A stretch of 64,000 bases of DNA, taken from assembly GCA_026002995.1 (NCBI GenBank), contig BPGK01000001.1, positions 2,229,988-2,293,987 on the forward strand, written 5' to 3'. Origin of the DNA: Gaiellaceae bacterium. Its GTDB lineage: Bacteria; Actinomycetota; Thermoleophilia; Gaiellales; Gaiellaceae. The notes under the pieces were generated by a model, which was not told the DNA's origin, did no database searches, and worked only from the letters and a program-made list of their open reading frames with translations. The translations under genes and the position numbers were made by a program. This document shows, piece by piece, positions 33,378 through 42,006 of the stretch; the stretch's first letter is position 1; every line of letters starts with the position of its first letter.

Positions 33378-33493
33378 ACGATCGACGAACCGCGGCGTAC
33401 GCCTGCAACAGGGGGTCAGGTCTCCCGTGTTGCAGCGAGGGAGGGCATCGAGCACGCGCGCAACGAAAGGGACCTGACCCCGGTGTTGCGCGG
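33294..33493 (+). repeat. Duplicated composite repeat block, copy 1
   Basis: This block has a second copy at 44779-44969. The two differ by one substitution and one nine-base gap within their first 45 bases, then are identical for 155 bases (33339-33493 and 44815-44969). It comprises one family-B unit and two family-A palindromes separated by a constant spacer that contains GGCATCGAGCACGCGCG. Confidence 0.9.
33403..33491. repeat. Two family-A palindromes
   Basis: The first (33403-33435) has eight-base arms CTGCAACA and TGTTGCAG in plus orientation. The second (33458-33491) has arms GCGCAAC and GTTGCGC in the opposite orientation. The spacing and spacer are repeated exactly at 44879-44967. 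Confidence 0.9.
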
Positions 33494-33515
33494 TTCGCCC
33501 AGACCATCCACCGCC

Positions 33516-33600
33516 CGTAGGGGCAAGGCCTTCCGCGCCCGCCGTCCGCCCCGCGCCGACGCCGTGCCGCGACGCGGGCGACCCGAGGATCGCCCCTACG
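33516..33600. repeat. Family-B composite repeat overlapping the DUF2237 gene end
   Basis: Starts CGTAGGGGCAAGGC and ends GATCGCCCCTACG, enclosing GC-rich sequence with GGCGACCCGAGGATCGCC. The stop codon of the minus-strand DUF2237 gene (33596-33598) is in its right end. With the preceding repeats it fills the whole 298-base gap; no gene lies there. Confidence 0.8.
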
Positions 33601-33946
33601 CCGCGTGCGCGCGGAGATCCTCGAGGGAGACGAACTCGAGCGCGGAGGCGTGTGTCGCCTCGAGCACGACGGGCGGCGCGACGCCCGCTTCGAGCGCCTC
33701 CTGCCAGCGGAGCGCGACGACGCACCAGCGGTCGCCCGGTCGGAGCCCCGGGAACCTCCACTCGGGCCTCGGGGTCGAGAGATCGTTCCCGACCTTCCGC
33801 GAGAACTCCAGGAACTCCTCCGTCATGATCGCGCACACGACGTGGAAGCCGGGATCGCGACCCTCCGTCCGGCAGAGCCCGTCGCGGTAGAACCCCGTCG
33901 GAGGGTCGAGGGAACAGGGCTCGAGCTCGCCGCCGAGAACGTTCAT
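33596..33946 (-). CDS. DUF2237 family protein
   Basis: A 116-residue protein that matches DUF2237 throughout: MNVLGGELEPCSLDPPTGFYRDG, the invariant CRTEGRDPGFHVVCAIMTEE, FLEFSRKVGNDLSTP, and FPGLRPGDRWCVVALRWQEA. The invariant cysteine and histidine residues are kept. Family function is unknown; the length is normal. The last codons and the TAG stop run into a family-B repeat. It lies just downstream of the MATE transporter on the same strand only in position (the MATE gene ends at 33954, eight bases from this start), so it is probably the next gene in that transcript. Confidence 0.9.
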   Translation of the reverse strand: MNVLGGELEPCSLDPPTGFYRDGLCRTEGRDPGFHVVCAIMTEEFLEFSRKVGNDLSTPRPEWRFPGLRPGDRWCVVALRWQEALEAGVAPPVVLEATHASALEFVSLEDLRAHAA

Positions 33947-33953
33947 GCCCCGA

Positions 33954-35258
33954 TCATGCCCAACCGGTAACGAGCCAGCGACCGCGGCGGAACCGCGCCG
34001 TCATGAGCGTCAGGCGGACGAGGATGAGCACCACGAGGGCGGCCCACACGCCGCGGATCCCCCACCCGTCCGCGAGCGCGAGCGCGAGCGTCGCCGCGCA
34101 GGCGACGAACGCGGTCACCATCGAGCCGGCGAGGAACGGGCCGTCGCTCGCGCCGATGAGGATCCCGTCGAGCGCGAAGACGGCGCCGTTCAGCGGCTGC
34201 ATGAGCGCGAAGAGCGGCCACAGGAGCGACGCCTGCTCGAGAACGGTCGCGTCCCCAGTGAACACCCGGGGCAACGCGGACGAGAGCGCGAGCAGACCGA
34301 GCGAGAACGCGCCGCCGAGCGCGACCGAGAGCCAGATCATCCGCAACCCTGCTCCGTACGCTGCGTCGCGACGTCCGGCTCCGAGCTCGCGGCCGACGAT
34401 GATCTGCCCCGCGATCGCGAGCGAGTCGAGGACGAGAGCAAGGAAGACCCAGAGCTGGAAGGCGACCTGGTGCGCCGCGATCGACGCCTCTCCGAAGCGC
34501 GTCGCCACCGCACCCGCGAGGACGAACGACGACATGAGCGCGGTCGTGCGGACGAAGATCCACTTCCCGATGCCCAGCACGCGCCGCGCCTCGGCCGGGC
34601 GCGGGCGGGCCTCCCCGGGCGCGAGTCCGCGCATGATCACGACGAGGAACGCGAAGCCCATCGCGAGCTGCGAGAGGGACGTCGACCACGCGGCGCCCTC
34701 GATCCCCCACCCGAGCACCGGGACGAAGAGCAGGACGAGGACGACGTTGGCCGCGTTTCCGGCGACGAGGATCAGGAGCGGCGTGCGAAGGTCGGCGACG
34801 CCCCGCAGGTATCCCTGGCCACCGAGCGCGAGGAACGCCGCCGGGAAGCCGATCGCAGCAATCCGCAGGTAGGTAACGGCGTACTCGGCGGATCGCCCCT
34901 CCCCACCCATGAGCGAGACGAGGTTGGGGGCGAGCGCCGCGATGAGCACCGACACGACGACGCCGAACCCGAGCGAGAGCCATACAGCCTGCGCCCCCAG
35001 CCGCCGCGCCACGGAGCGCTCTCCCGCGCCTCCGGCGCGCGCGACCTGCGCGGTCGTGCCGTACTGGAGGAAGTTGAAGATCGCGAAGACGCCGCCGAGG
35101 ATCGTGAAGGCGATCCCGAGCGCGGCGAGCTCGGGCCGGCCGAGGTGCCCGACGACGGCGGTGTCGACGAGCAGGAAGAGAGGCTCGGCAGCGAGCGCGC
35201 CGAGCGCGGGGATCGCAAGGCGGAAGATCTCGCGGTCGTAGGGCGAGCAGAGCGACAC
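33954..35258 (-). CDS. MATE family efflux transporter (DinF-like)
   Basis: A 434-residue, 12-helix multidrug and toxin extrusion protein starting at GTG. It opens YDREIFRLAIPALGALAAEPLF, then LVDTAVVGHLGRPELAALGIA, the classic first and second helices of the DinF branch, and has FNFLQYGTTAQVARAGGAGE. The second half mirrors it with SIAAHQVAFQLWVFLALVLDS and GQIIVGRELGAGRRDAA. Such proteins export cationic drugs or toxic metabolites with Na+ or H+ exchange. The cargo is unknown. It starts 46 bases after the upstream glycosyltransferase gene ends, so shared transcription is possible. Confidence 0.93.
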   Translation of the reverse strand: MSLCSPYDREIFRLAIPALGALAAEPLFLLVDTAVVGHLGRPELAALGIAFTILGGVFAIFNFLQYGTTAQVARAGGAGERSVARRLGAQAVWLSLGFGVVVSVLIAALAPNLVSLMGGEGRSAEYAVTYLRIAAIGFPAAFLALGGQGYLRGVADLRTPLLILVAGNAANVVLVLLFVPVLGWGIEGAAWSTSLSQLAMGFAFLVVIMRGLAPGEARPRPAEARRVLGIGKWIFVRTTALMSSFVLAGAVATRFGEASIAAHQVAFQLWVFLALVLDSLAIAGQIIVGRELGAGRRDAAYGAGLRMIWLSVALGGAFSLGLLALSSALPRVFTGDATVLEQASLLWPLFALMQPLNGAVFALDGILIGASDGPFLAGSMVTAFVACAATLALALADGWGIRGVWAALVVLILVRLTLMTARFRRGRWLVTGWA

Positions 35259-35303
35259 GCCGCAGTTCTAGCGGAGCGCTCGACGCCGCTCCGAGCGGCT
35301 CGC

Positions 35304-36365
35304 CTACGCGACGAGCCGCTCGAGCACGTCCACGGACTCGATCGTCGCCTCGTAGGCGGCGAGGTAGTCCGCGACCATCCGCTCCTGCGAGAACCGCAGC
35401 TCGACCTCGCGTCGCAACTCGCTCGGGTCGAGCGAGTCGGCGAGCTCGAGGATCTCGGGTCGCTCCATCTCGCGGTAGCTGTCGACGAGCACGCCCGTAC
35501 GGCCGTGCTCGACGAGCTCGGGGATGGCCCCGCGCCTGGTCGAGATGACCGGGGTGCCGCAGGCCATCGCTTCGATGACGACGAGGCCGAACGGCTCCTC
35601 CCAGTCGATCGGGTTGACGAGCGCGCGGGCGCCCATGAGGAGCTCCACCTTCTCGGCGTGGCCCACCTCGCCCACGTACTCGATCGAGTTGCCGAGGTGC
35701 GGCCGCACGAGCTCGTCGAAGTAGCGCTGCTCGAGCGGCTCCCGGCACTTCGCCGCGATCTTGAGCGGGAGGCCGGTCTCCAGGGCGATCGCGACCGCCC
35801 GATGCGCCCCCTTGTCCGGGCTCATCCGCCCGAGGAAGAGCAGGTAGTCGCCTCCCGGCTTCCGCCGGAACGGGTAGACCGAGAGGTCGATCGCGTTCGG
35901 GCAGTTCGCGATCCAAGGGAGATCCGGACGAGGCCGCCGCTGGTTCCGCGAGATGGAGATCAGCTTCGCGTTCGGAACGAGCGCGCACACCTGCTCGTAC
36001 AGGCGCCCCGGCTGGCCGGTGAGCGGGCCGTGCACCGTGTGGCAGAACGGCACGTCGACGAGCCCCCCGAGCGCCAAGCCGAGCAGGCCGGTGTGGTCGT
36101 TCACGACGTCGAACTCACCGGAGCGCGCGATCGCGTGCACCGCGTGCTGCAGCTCCCACCACGTGTGGCCGATCCACTCGCTGGGAGCGGACGGGAACAC
36201 CGCCTCGAGACGTGCTCGGGTCTCCGAGTCGCCCGAGGCGAAGAGCGTCACGTCGTGGCCGACGTCGACGAGCCCGTCAACGAGCAGCGACACGACGCGC
36301 TCGGTGCCCCCGTACCCCTCGGGAGGGACGGGGAACCAGACGGGAGAGATGATTCCGATCTTCAT
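35304..36365 (-). CDS. Glycosyltransferase family 4 protein
   Basis: A 353-residue GT-B glycosyltransferase. The N-terminal acceptor domain begins KIGIISPVWFPVPPEGYGGTE, with the glycine loop typical of GT4, and VVNDHTGLLGLA. The donor domain shows LLFLGRMSPDKGAHRAVAIA, EYVGEVGHAEKVELLMGARA, and the E-x7-E motif in EPFGLVVIEAMACGTPVIST. These enzymes transfer sugars from nucleotide donors with retention of configuration. The neighbouring gene upstream in the transcript is a glycogen-debranching-like glycosidase, so the pair may build or remodel a small glucoside or storage glycan. The acceptor is unknown. Confidence 0.92.
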   Translation of the reverse strand: MKIGIISPVWFPVPPEGYGGTERVVSLLVDGLVDVGHDVTLFASGDSETRARLEAVFPSAPSEWIGHTWWELQHAVHAIARSGEFDVVNDHTGLLGLALGGLVDVPFCHTVHGPLTGQPGRLYEQVCALVPNAKLISISRNQRRPRPDLPWIANCPNAIDLSVYPFRRKPGGDYLLFLGRMSPDKGAHRAVAIALETGLPLKIAAKCREPLEQRYFDELVRPHLGNSIEYVGEVGHAEKVELLMGARALVNPIDWEEPFGLVVIEAMACGTPVISTRRGAIPELVEHGRTGVLVDSYREMERPEILELADSLDPSELRREVELRFSQERMVADYLAAYEATIESVDVLERLVA

Positions 36366-36409
36366 GCCTCTATGGTGCCCGAAGTCGCTCGCGCGGAATC
36401 GTCAGGAGC

Positions 36410-38464
36410 TCAGACGCTCGCGGACACGCGCACCTCGCCTCGCTCGACAGCGACGCTCCACTGCCTCCCGAACGCGCGCAGGCCCTCGAGTCGCAAGCCC
36501 TCGAGCCAGCTCGGCAGCTCGTCCCCGAGCGTCGACACCAAGCGCTGCCGCGGGCGGTCCGGTTCGAGCCCGAGCAGCACGCGGACGAGCAGGATCGGCG
36601 TGCCTGCCGCCCACGCCTGCGGCCGCGCAGCGGTCGGGTAGGCGATCGGGAACGGCGCCTCGTCGCGCGCGTAGCCGGCGAACACCTCGGGCAGCGACCA
36701 GCCGAAGTGGGCGGCCGCTTCGATCAGCGCGCGGGCCACCCGGCGCGCCGCCTCGTGCTGCCCGTACCGCGCGAGCCCCCAGGCGGCGAGCGCGGAGTCG
36801 TGAGGCCACACCGTCCCGTTGTGGTAGCTGATCGGGTTGAAGGCGGCCTCGTCGCTCGCCATCGTCCGGACGCCCCATCCGGACCAGAGCTCGGCCGAGA
36901 GGAGCTGGTCGACGAGGGCGCCCATCCGCGCGGCCGGGACGATCCCGCTCCAGAGGAGGTGGCCCATGTTCGAGCAGCGCGCGTCCACTCTGCGCTTCTC
37001 GGCATCGAGAGCGAGCGCGTAGAACCCTCCCCGCTCGTCCACCCAGAACGCCTCGTCGAAGCGCTCGCGGAGCTCCTCCGCCTCGGTCTCCAGTCGGTCG
37101 GCGAGCGCGCGGTCGCGCCAGACCTCGCGCGCGATCTCGGCGATCCCGCGCTTCGCGTCGTAGACGTAGCCCTGCACCTCCACCGGCGCGATCGGCGGCT
37201 CCGCGAGGCGACCGTCGTGGAAGCGCTGCGAGTCTCCCGAGTCCTTCCACGACTGGTTGGCGAGGCCGCGACTCGAGCGTCGCTCGTACTCGACGAACCC
37301 GTCGCCGTCGCGGTCGCCGTAGCGGTCGATCCACTCGAGCGCGCGCAACGCCGGCTCGCGTAGTCGGGTCGCGAGCACCGCGTCGTCCGTCCAGCGCCAC
37401 GTCTCTGCGAGCAGGACGAGGAAGAGCGGCGTCGCATCGACCGTGCCGTAGTAGCGGGAAAACCACGTCTCCGCAGCGCGTCCGTGCCGGATCTCGTGAA
37501 CGATCTTGCCCGGCTCGGCGTCGATCTCCGGGTCGTCGCGATCGGATTGGAGCTCGGCCAGCGCATCGAGCGCCCCGACGGCGAGCTCCGGGCCGAGGAG
37601 GAGTGTCTGGAGCGAGGTGATCGCGGTGTCGCGCCCGAACACCGTCATGAACCAGGGCATTCCGGCTGCGAACAGCGGCCGGCGGCTCTCCCCGATTCGC
37701 ATCCGCAGCGCCGCGAGGTCGGAGATCGAGCGGTCGAACGCGCGGCGCAGAGCCTCCCAGCCGCCGCGCACGCGCGGCACGCGGAGCGTCCACGCCGCAA
37801 CGGCGTCCGCGAGGACCTCGCGCTGCTCCCCGTTCCGCTCGGCGAGCTCCGCCTCCGCCCCGCGCTCGAGCGTCGGGAGCACCTCGACGCGCAGGTCCCA
37901 CGCCTCGTGCGCGTCGAGGCGGAGGGCGAACACGAGCGACCCCGAGCGGAGCTCCCCCGGCCGCGAGAGCCGAATGCGGGTTCGCAACGAACCACTCGGA
38001 TCGTCGAGGAGCAGGATGCGGCCGGTGTGATCGAGCGTGAGCGGTGCCGGCTCGGGGAGCGGTGGCGCGTGCTCGGGGTCTCCGAGGGCAAAGTCGTGCA
38101 GCTTGACGGTGATGATGTCCGCGAAGTCGGCCGCGACCTCGAGCACGACCTCGAAGGCGAGCGGCTCCATGCACTCGTTGCGCACGCGCACGTGCTCGTA
38201 CAGCCCGGGGCCGACGAACCGCTCGCGTGCGATCGAGAGGGAGTCGTGCGGGAGCCCGGGCGCCCTCGGGTTCCGGAGGTAGAACGCCGCGGAGAAGTGC
38301 TCGACGACGCCCGAGGAGAGGAGAAGCGGGCTCGCTCCCGCGACCCGCAGCGCGAAGCGCGAGAGGAAGCGCGTGTCGTGCGCGTAAAAGCCCGCCGTCT
38401 CGCCGACGATGTCGCCGCGGTCGTCCGAGATGCAGAACGTCGATCCCTCGAGGATCGTGAGCAT
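36410..38464 (-). CDS. Glycogen-debranching-like amylo-alpha-1,6-glucosidase family protein
   Basis: A 684-residue protein in two parts. Residues 1-200 form a beta-rich N-terminal domain (FCISDDRGDIVGETAGFYAHDTRFLSR begins it; not all shown as one motif) of the GDE_N type. The rest is an alpha/alpha-barrel: FAAGMPWFMTVFGRDTAITS with the conserved Phe-Gly-Arg-Asp, GRAAETWFSRYYGTVDATPLF, GLANQSWKDSGDSQ with the catalytic-region Asp, EVQGYVYDAKRG, and ISYHNGTVWPHDSALAA. Relatives hydrolyse alpha-1,6 branches or related glucosides. Pairing with a GT4 gene is common in actinobacteria. The exact glycan is not known. Confidence 0.88.
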   Translation of the reverse strand: MLTILEGSTFCISDDRGDIVGETAGFYAHDTRFLSRFALRVAGASPLLLSSGVVEHFSAAFYLRNPRAPGLPHDSLSIARERFVGPGLYEHVRVRNECMEPLAFEVVLEVAADFADIITVKLHDFALGDPEHAPPLPEPAPLTLDHTGRILLLDDPSGSLRTRIRLSRPGELRSGSLVFALRLDAHEAWDLRVEVLPTLERGAEAELAERNGEQREVLADAVAAWTLRVPRVRGGWEALRRAFDRSISDLAALRMRIGESRRPLFAAGMPWFMTVFGRDTAITSLQTLLLGPELAVGALDALAELQSDRDDPEIDAEPGKIVHEIRHGRAAETWFSRYYGTVDATPLFLVLLAETWRWTDDAVLATRLREPALRALEWIDRYGDRDGDGFVEYERRSSRGLANQSWKDSGDSQRFHDGRLAEPPIAPVEVQGYVYDAKRGIAEIAREVWRDRALADRLETEAEELRERFDEAFWVDERGGFYALALDAEKRRVDARCSNMGHLLWSGIVPAARMGALVDQLLSAELWSGWGVRTMASDEAAFNPISYHNGTVWPHDSALAAWGLARYGQHEAARRVARALIEAAAHFGWSLPEVFAGYARDEAPFPIAYPTAARPQAWAAGTPILLVRVLLGLEPDRPRQRLVSTLGDELPSWLEGLRLEGLRAFGRQWSVAVERGEVRVSASV

Positions 38465-38477
38465 CGCCCGCGGCGCC

Positions 38478-39209
38478 CTACTCCTCCCGCCGCACGATGC
38501 GGCCGCCGCTCGACTGTTGCAGCGCCTTCACCACGATCTCGTCGACGTTCATGTACGGGGGACGCGTGACCGCGAAGAGGATGCAGTCCGCGACGTCGTC
38601 CGCGGTGAGCGGATCGACGCCCCGGTACACGGCCTTCGCCTTCTCGACGTCACCCTTGAAGCGCACGAGCGAGAACTCGGTCTCCACGAGACCGGCGTCC
38701 ACGGTCGTGACATGGATCGGCCGCCCGAGGAGGTCCTCCCGCAGCGCGTACACGAATCCGCGTACCGCAAACTTCGCGGCGACGTACGAGGCCGCGTTCT
38801 CGTACGCCTGTCGCCCGGCGACGGAGCCCATGAAGAGGATGTGGCCACCGTCGCGGATGTGCGGGAGCGTGAGCCTCGTCATCCGCATCGCCCCCTCGAC
38901 GTTCGTGCGCAGGACCGTCTCCTCGTCTTCTGGCGTCGACTCCCAGAACGGGTAGCGGCCGAGCGCGAGCCCCGCGTTGTTGAAGAGGATGTCGATCCCC
39001 CCGAGCTCGGCGGCTGCGCGCACGACGAACGCAGCGCAGCTCTCCTCGTCGGTGACGTCGAGCGGGAGCGCGAGATCAGCGTCGATCCGCTCGACCCGCC
39101 GAGCCCCGCCGACCACGCGGGCCCCCGCCTCGCGCAACTTGCGCACCGTCGCGGCCCCGATGCCGCTGGAGGCGCCCGTGACGATCGCGGTCTTCCCCTC
39201 GAGCTGCAC
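38478..39209 (-). CDS. SDR family NAD(P)-dependent oxidoreductase
   Basis: A 243-residue classical short-chain dehydrogenase. TGASSGIGAATV is the cofactor loop, DILFNNAGLA the NNAG motif, and the catalytic Ser-Tyr-Lys are in MGSVAGRQAYENAASYVAAK. The C-terminal part (DPLTADDVADCILFAVTRPP, then HMNVDEI-like YMNVDEIVVKAL) resembles the YdfG/serine-3-dehydrogenase-like group, which reduces 3-hydroxy acids and similar compounds using NADP. The substrate is not certain. It lies 13 bases upstream of the glycosidase start on the same strand. Confidence 0.93.
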   Translation of the reverse strand: MQLEGKTAIVTGASSGIGAATVRKLREAGARVVGGARRVERIDADLALPLDVTDEESCAAFVVRAAAELGGIDILFNNAGLALGRYPFWESTPEDEETVLRTNVEGAMRMTRLTLPHIRDGGHILFMGSVAGRQAYENAASYVAAKFAVRGFVYALREDLLGRPIHVTTVDAGLVETEFSLVRFKGDVEKAKAVYRGVDPLTADDVADCILFAVTRPPYMNVDEIVVKALQQSSGGRIVRREE

Positions 39210-39260
39210 GTCCGGCAGCGTAGAGCACCGGGCGTCTCCGGAACGCCTGGTGCCTGCTCC

Positions 39261-39716
39261 TCAGATCACGGTGACGGACTCGATGAGGACGGGCTCGAGC
39301 GGACGGTCACGTGCGTCCCGGGCGACGAGCGAGATGCGGTCGACGACATCCTGGCCGGCGGTGACCCGCCCGAAGACGGTGTGCTTGCCGTCGAGCCAGG
39401 GGCACGCGTCCGCGGTGACGATGAAGAACTGCGAGCCGTTCGTGTTCGGCCCGGCGTTCGCCATCGCGAGCGCTCCCCGCTCGACGCGATGCTCGTTTGG
39501 CTCGTCGGCGAACGTGTACCCGGGACCGCCGGTGCCGTCGCCGCGCGGGCACCCGCCTTGGATCATGAAGTCGGGGATGACGCGGTGGAAGGAGACGCCG
39601 TCGTAGAAGCCCTCGGTGGCGAGCCGGGTGAAGTTCTCGACCGTCTTCGGGGCGTCCTCCGGGTAGAGCTCGACCTCGATCGACCCGTGGGTCGTGGACA
39701 GGATGGCGCGGAGCAC
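39261..39716 (-). CDS. Cyclophilin-type peptidyl-prolyl cis-trans isomerase
   Basis: A 151-residue single-domain cyclophilin starting at GTG, with no signal peptide, so cytoplasmic. Active-site elements are all present: [19 protein letters not shown] with the catalytic Arg, GSQFFIV, and the Trp-containing loop [13 protein letters not shown]. The sequence is of the compact bacterial type. It accelerates proline isomerisation during folding. It stands alone between the SDR and DUF1611 genes, with short spacers on both sides. Confidence 0.95.
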   Translation of the reverse strand: MLRAILSTTHGSIEVELYPEDAPKTVENFTRLATEGFYDGVSFHRVIPDFMIQGGCPRGDGTGGPGYTFADEPNEHRVERGALAMANAGPNTNGSQFFIVTADACPWLDGKHTVFGRVTAGQDVVDRISLVARDARDRPLEPVLIESVTVI

Positions 39717-39774
39717 TGGAGCGACGCTACCAGAGCGAGAGCGGCGCCGTACGTCCCTGGCCGGCGGGCGCCGC

Positions 39775-40842
39775 TCACACGTCGAGCGCGTCGCGCAGGA
39801 GGCGGCCGAGCTCGAGCTGCCCCTCGCGATCGAGCAGGTTGAGCGCCCGCGAGCCGGATAGGCGCTCGCAGAGCACGACGCCCGCCTCCGTGCTCGTCGC
39901 CCTGCCGGCGACGACGTCGGGCACGATCCCGTGCGACTCCGCGACGCCCACGACGGCGTACGGGTCGGAGGCGCAGAGGATCGTGAAGCGCACGAGCGGG
40001 CGGAGGACGCGCTCGGCGAGCTCGACGTTGTAGGGCTCGAGTGGAGACGCCCCCGCCTCGGCGACGACGACGTCCACCTCCGCCGCGGCCAGGCTCGAGA
40101 GGATGTGGTCGAGGGCGGAGCGATACACCTCCGGATCGCACATCGTCGAGGGGAGCCCCGCGTCCACGAAGTCGACGACCCGGTCGGCGCCGGCGTCGTG
40201 CATCTTCAGCGCGTCCTGGTACCTCGCGACGCCCGTGAGCTTCGCCGCTCCGACGACGAGGCCGCGCTGCTTGAGCAGGCGGATCGCGACCTTCGACGAC
40301 GTCGTCTTCCCGGCCGACATGGAGGTGCCGATGACGAGGACGATCGGCGCGGTCAACTCCGCCCGCGGGATCGGCTCGACGACGTCACGCATCGCGAGCT
40401 TGCGCCCGTCGGCGAGGAGGTGCCCGAGGTAGCGGAGCGGTGTGAGCACCGCGAGCGACATCGGCGAGAGCGATGTGCAGCGCCCGAGGACGCCGGCGCG
40501 CGTGAGCGCGTCGATGCGCAGATCGTCGCCGACGTCGCGCCAGTCGCCGACCGCTTCGAGGGTCGCGAACCGCGCGCCGAGCGCGCCGACGACGACGTCG
40601 CCGGGGATCACCTCGGCCATCCGCCCGCTTCGCGTCTCGACTGTGAACGCCGCTCCGGGGCGTTCGAGCACGGTCGCCGCCACGAAGTCGCCGGTCTCCC
40701 ACTCGCTCCGGGGAAGCTGCTCGACCGACTCGATGAGACCTTCGAGCCTGGCGACTCTCGTCACGCTGGCGAAGACGACGTTCGACCCTACCGGCGCCCA
40801 GCCGGGCGGCGTCCTGTGTCGCTCGACCGGCGTCGCGCTCAC
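39775..40842 (-). CDS. DUF1611 family P-loop protein (DgcN-like)
   Basis: A 355-residue protein whose GTGA start overlaps the stop of the M20 peptidase gene. The C-terminal half is a P-loop domain: [19 protein letters not shown] with the Walker-A-like loop at 172-180, then [20 protein letters not shown] and [15 protein letters not shown]. The family includes DgcN, an N-acyltransferase of D-glutamate use. In that setting it normally pairs with a dipeptide-epimerase-like DgcA; here the partner is an M20 peptidase, which could deacylate or hydrolyse a related compound. The N-terminal 130 residues are longer than I expect for the core. Function is therefore tentative. Confidence 0.8.
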   Translation of the reverse strand: MSATPVERHRTPPGWAPVGSNVVFASVTRVARLEGLIESVEQLPRSEWETGDFVAATVLERPGAAFTVETRSGRMAEVIPGDVVVGALGARFATLEAVGDWRDVGDDLRIDALTRAGVLGRCTSLSPMSLAVLTPLRYLGHLLADGRKLAMRDVVEPIPRAELTAPIVLVIGTSMSAGKTTSSKVAIRLLKQRGLVVGAAKLTGVARYQDALKMHDAGADRVVDFVDAGLPSTMCDPEVYRSALDHILSSLAAAEVDVVVAEAGASPLEPYNVELAERVLRPLVRFTILCASDPYAVVGVAESHGIVPDVVAGRATSTEAGVVLCERLSGSRALNLLDREGQLELGRLLRDALDV

Positions 40843-42005
40843 GTCGCGACCTCCGCGGGCAACAGCACGAGAAGCGCGAGGAGCGCGGCTCGCTCCGGCA
40901 GGCTCGAGACGATCACGTGCTCGCCCGGAGCATGCGCGCCGTCGCCCACGGGGCCGAGCCCATCGAGCGTCGCGGTGTACAGGCTCGTGATGTTCCCGTC
41001 CGAAGCGCCACCGACAGCCGCGTCGCGCAGCTCGAGCCCGAGGCGCATCCCGGCCGCCTGCGCCGCGCGCCAGAGCGCTCTGTTCCGCGGCGTCGGCTCC
41101 ATCGGGAGACGGCCGAAGCGTCCCTGCACCTCGACCGTCACGCCCTCGGTGACCGGCTCGAGCGACTCGAGCGCTTCCTCGATGCGCCGAGCGTCGGCGA
41201 GCGTCGGAACGCGGACGTCGACCTCCGCGCTCGCCTCGGGCGCGATGACATTCGCGCCGAGGCCGCCATCGATCATCCCCACGTTTACCGTCACGCCACG
41301 TTCCGGATCGTTGAGCGCGAAGAGGCGCTGGATCTGGTGCGACAGCTCGAGGATGGCGCTCACGCCCTCCTCGGGATTGACGCCAGCGTGAGCTGCGCGG
41401 CCGCGGACGACGACGCGGAAGTGCCCCGCGGACTTCCGTGCGGTCTTGAGCCTCCCCTTCGGCCCGTAGGCGGGCTCGAGCACGAAGGCGCGCGCTGCGC
41501 ACCGGGACAGCCGCTCGAGCAGCGGCCGCGACTCGACGCTGCCGATCTCCTCGTCGGTGTTCACCAGGACGACCGGGGTCACCTCGGGGACGAGACCGTG
41601 CTCCGAGAGTGCGCGCAGGGCGAACACGATCTCGACGAGCCCGCCCTTCATGTCGAAGGTGCCGGGCCCGCGGACGACGCCGTTCGCCGCCTCGACGCCG
41701 AGCGCCTCCACGCTGCCGATCGGCCAGACCGTGTCCAGGTGCCCGACGAGGAGCTGGTAGGGAGCACGCCGGACCCGCTCGACGGGTCGCGCGTAGAGCA
41801 GCCCGCCTGTCCTCGCTCCGTGCACCCGGCGCACGAGGAAACCGCACGCCTCGAGCTCGCCGCGGAGCAGGGAGAAGGCGGGCTCGTGCGCCTCCGGAAC
41901 CGTGCTCGGGGTCTCGATCGACGCCAGCCGCACGAGCAGCTCCACCATGTCGCCCTCTCGAGCCCGGAGCCAGCGCTGAAGGTCGGTGGCGACGGCCGCG
42001 TCCAT
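40839..42005 (-). CDS. M20 family metallopeptidase (glutamate carboxypeptidase-like)
   Basis: A 388-residue di-zinc peptidase/deacylase. Metal and catalytic motifs are in order: LLVGHLDTVWP, GPGTFDMKGGLVEIVFALRAL, VLVNTDEEIGSVESR with the Glu-Glu pair, FVLEPAYGPKG, and the late GGASDGN region with a conserved Gly-Asp. The dimerisation domain begins near SAGHFRVVVRGRAAHAG. It is of the CPG2/ArgE type that removes C-terminal Glu or N-acyl groups. It is followed by the overlapping DUF1611 gene, suggesting a coupled route for an acyl-amino acid or dipeptide. It begins one base from the end of the flavin-reductase gene. Confidence 0.92.
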   Translation of the reverse strand: MDAAVATDLQRWLRAREGDMVELLVRLASIETPSTVPEAHEPAFSLLRGELEACGFLVRRVHGARTGGLLYARPVERVRRAPYQLLVGHLDTVWPIGSVEALGVEAANGVVRGPGTFDMKGGLVEIVFALRALSEHGLVPEVTPVVLVNTDEEIGSVESRPLLERLSRCAARAFVLEPAYGPKGRLKTARKSAGHFRVVVRGRAAHAGVNPEEGVSAILELSHQIQRLFALNDPERGVTVNVGMIDGGLGANVIAPEASAEVDVRVPTLADARRIEEALESLEPVTEGVTVEVQGRFGRLPMEPTPRNRALWRAAQAAGMRLGLELRDAAVGGASDGNITSLYTATLDGLGPVGDGAHAPGEHVIVSSLPERAALLALLVLLPAEVAT

Positions 42006-42006
42006 C

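Noticed and set aside
33945..36641. An 898-codon plus-strand frame across the MATE and GT4 genes
   Set aside because: It is a frame shadow; the minus strand carries clear MATE and glycosyltransferase motifs.
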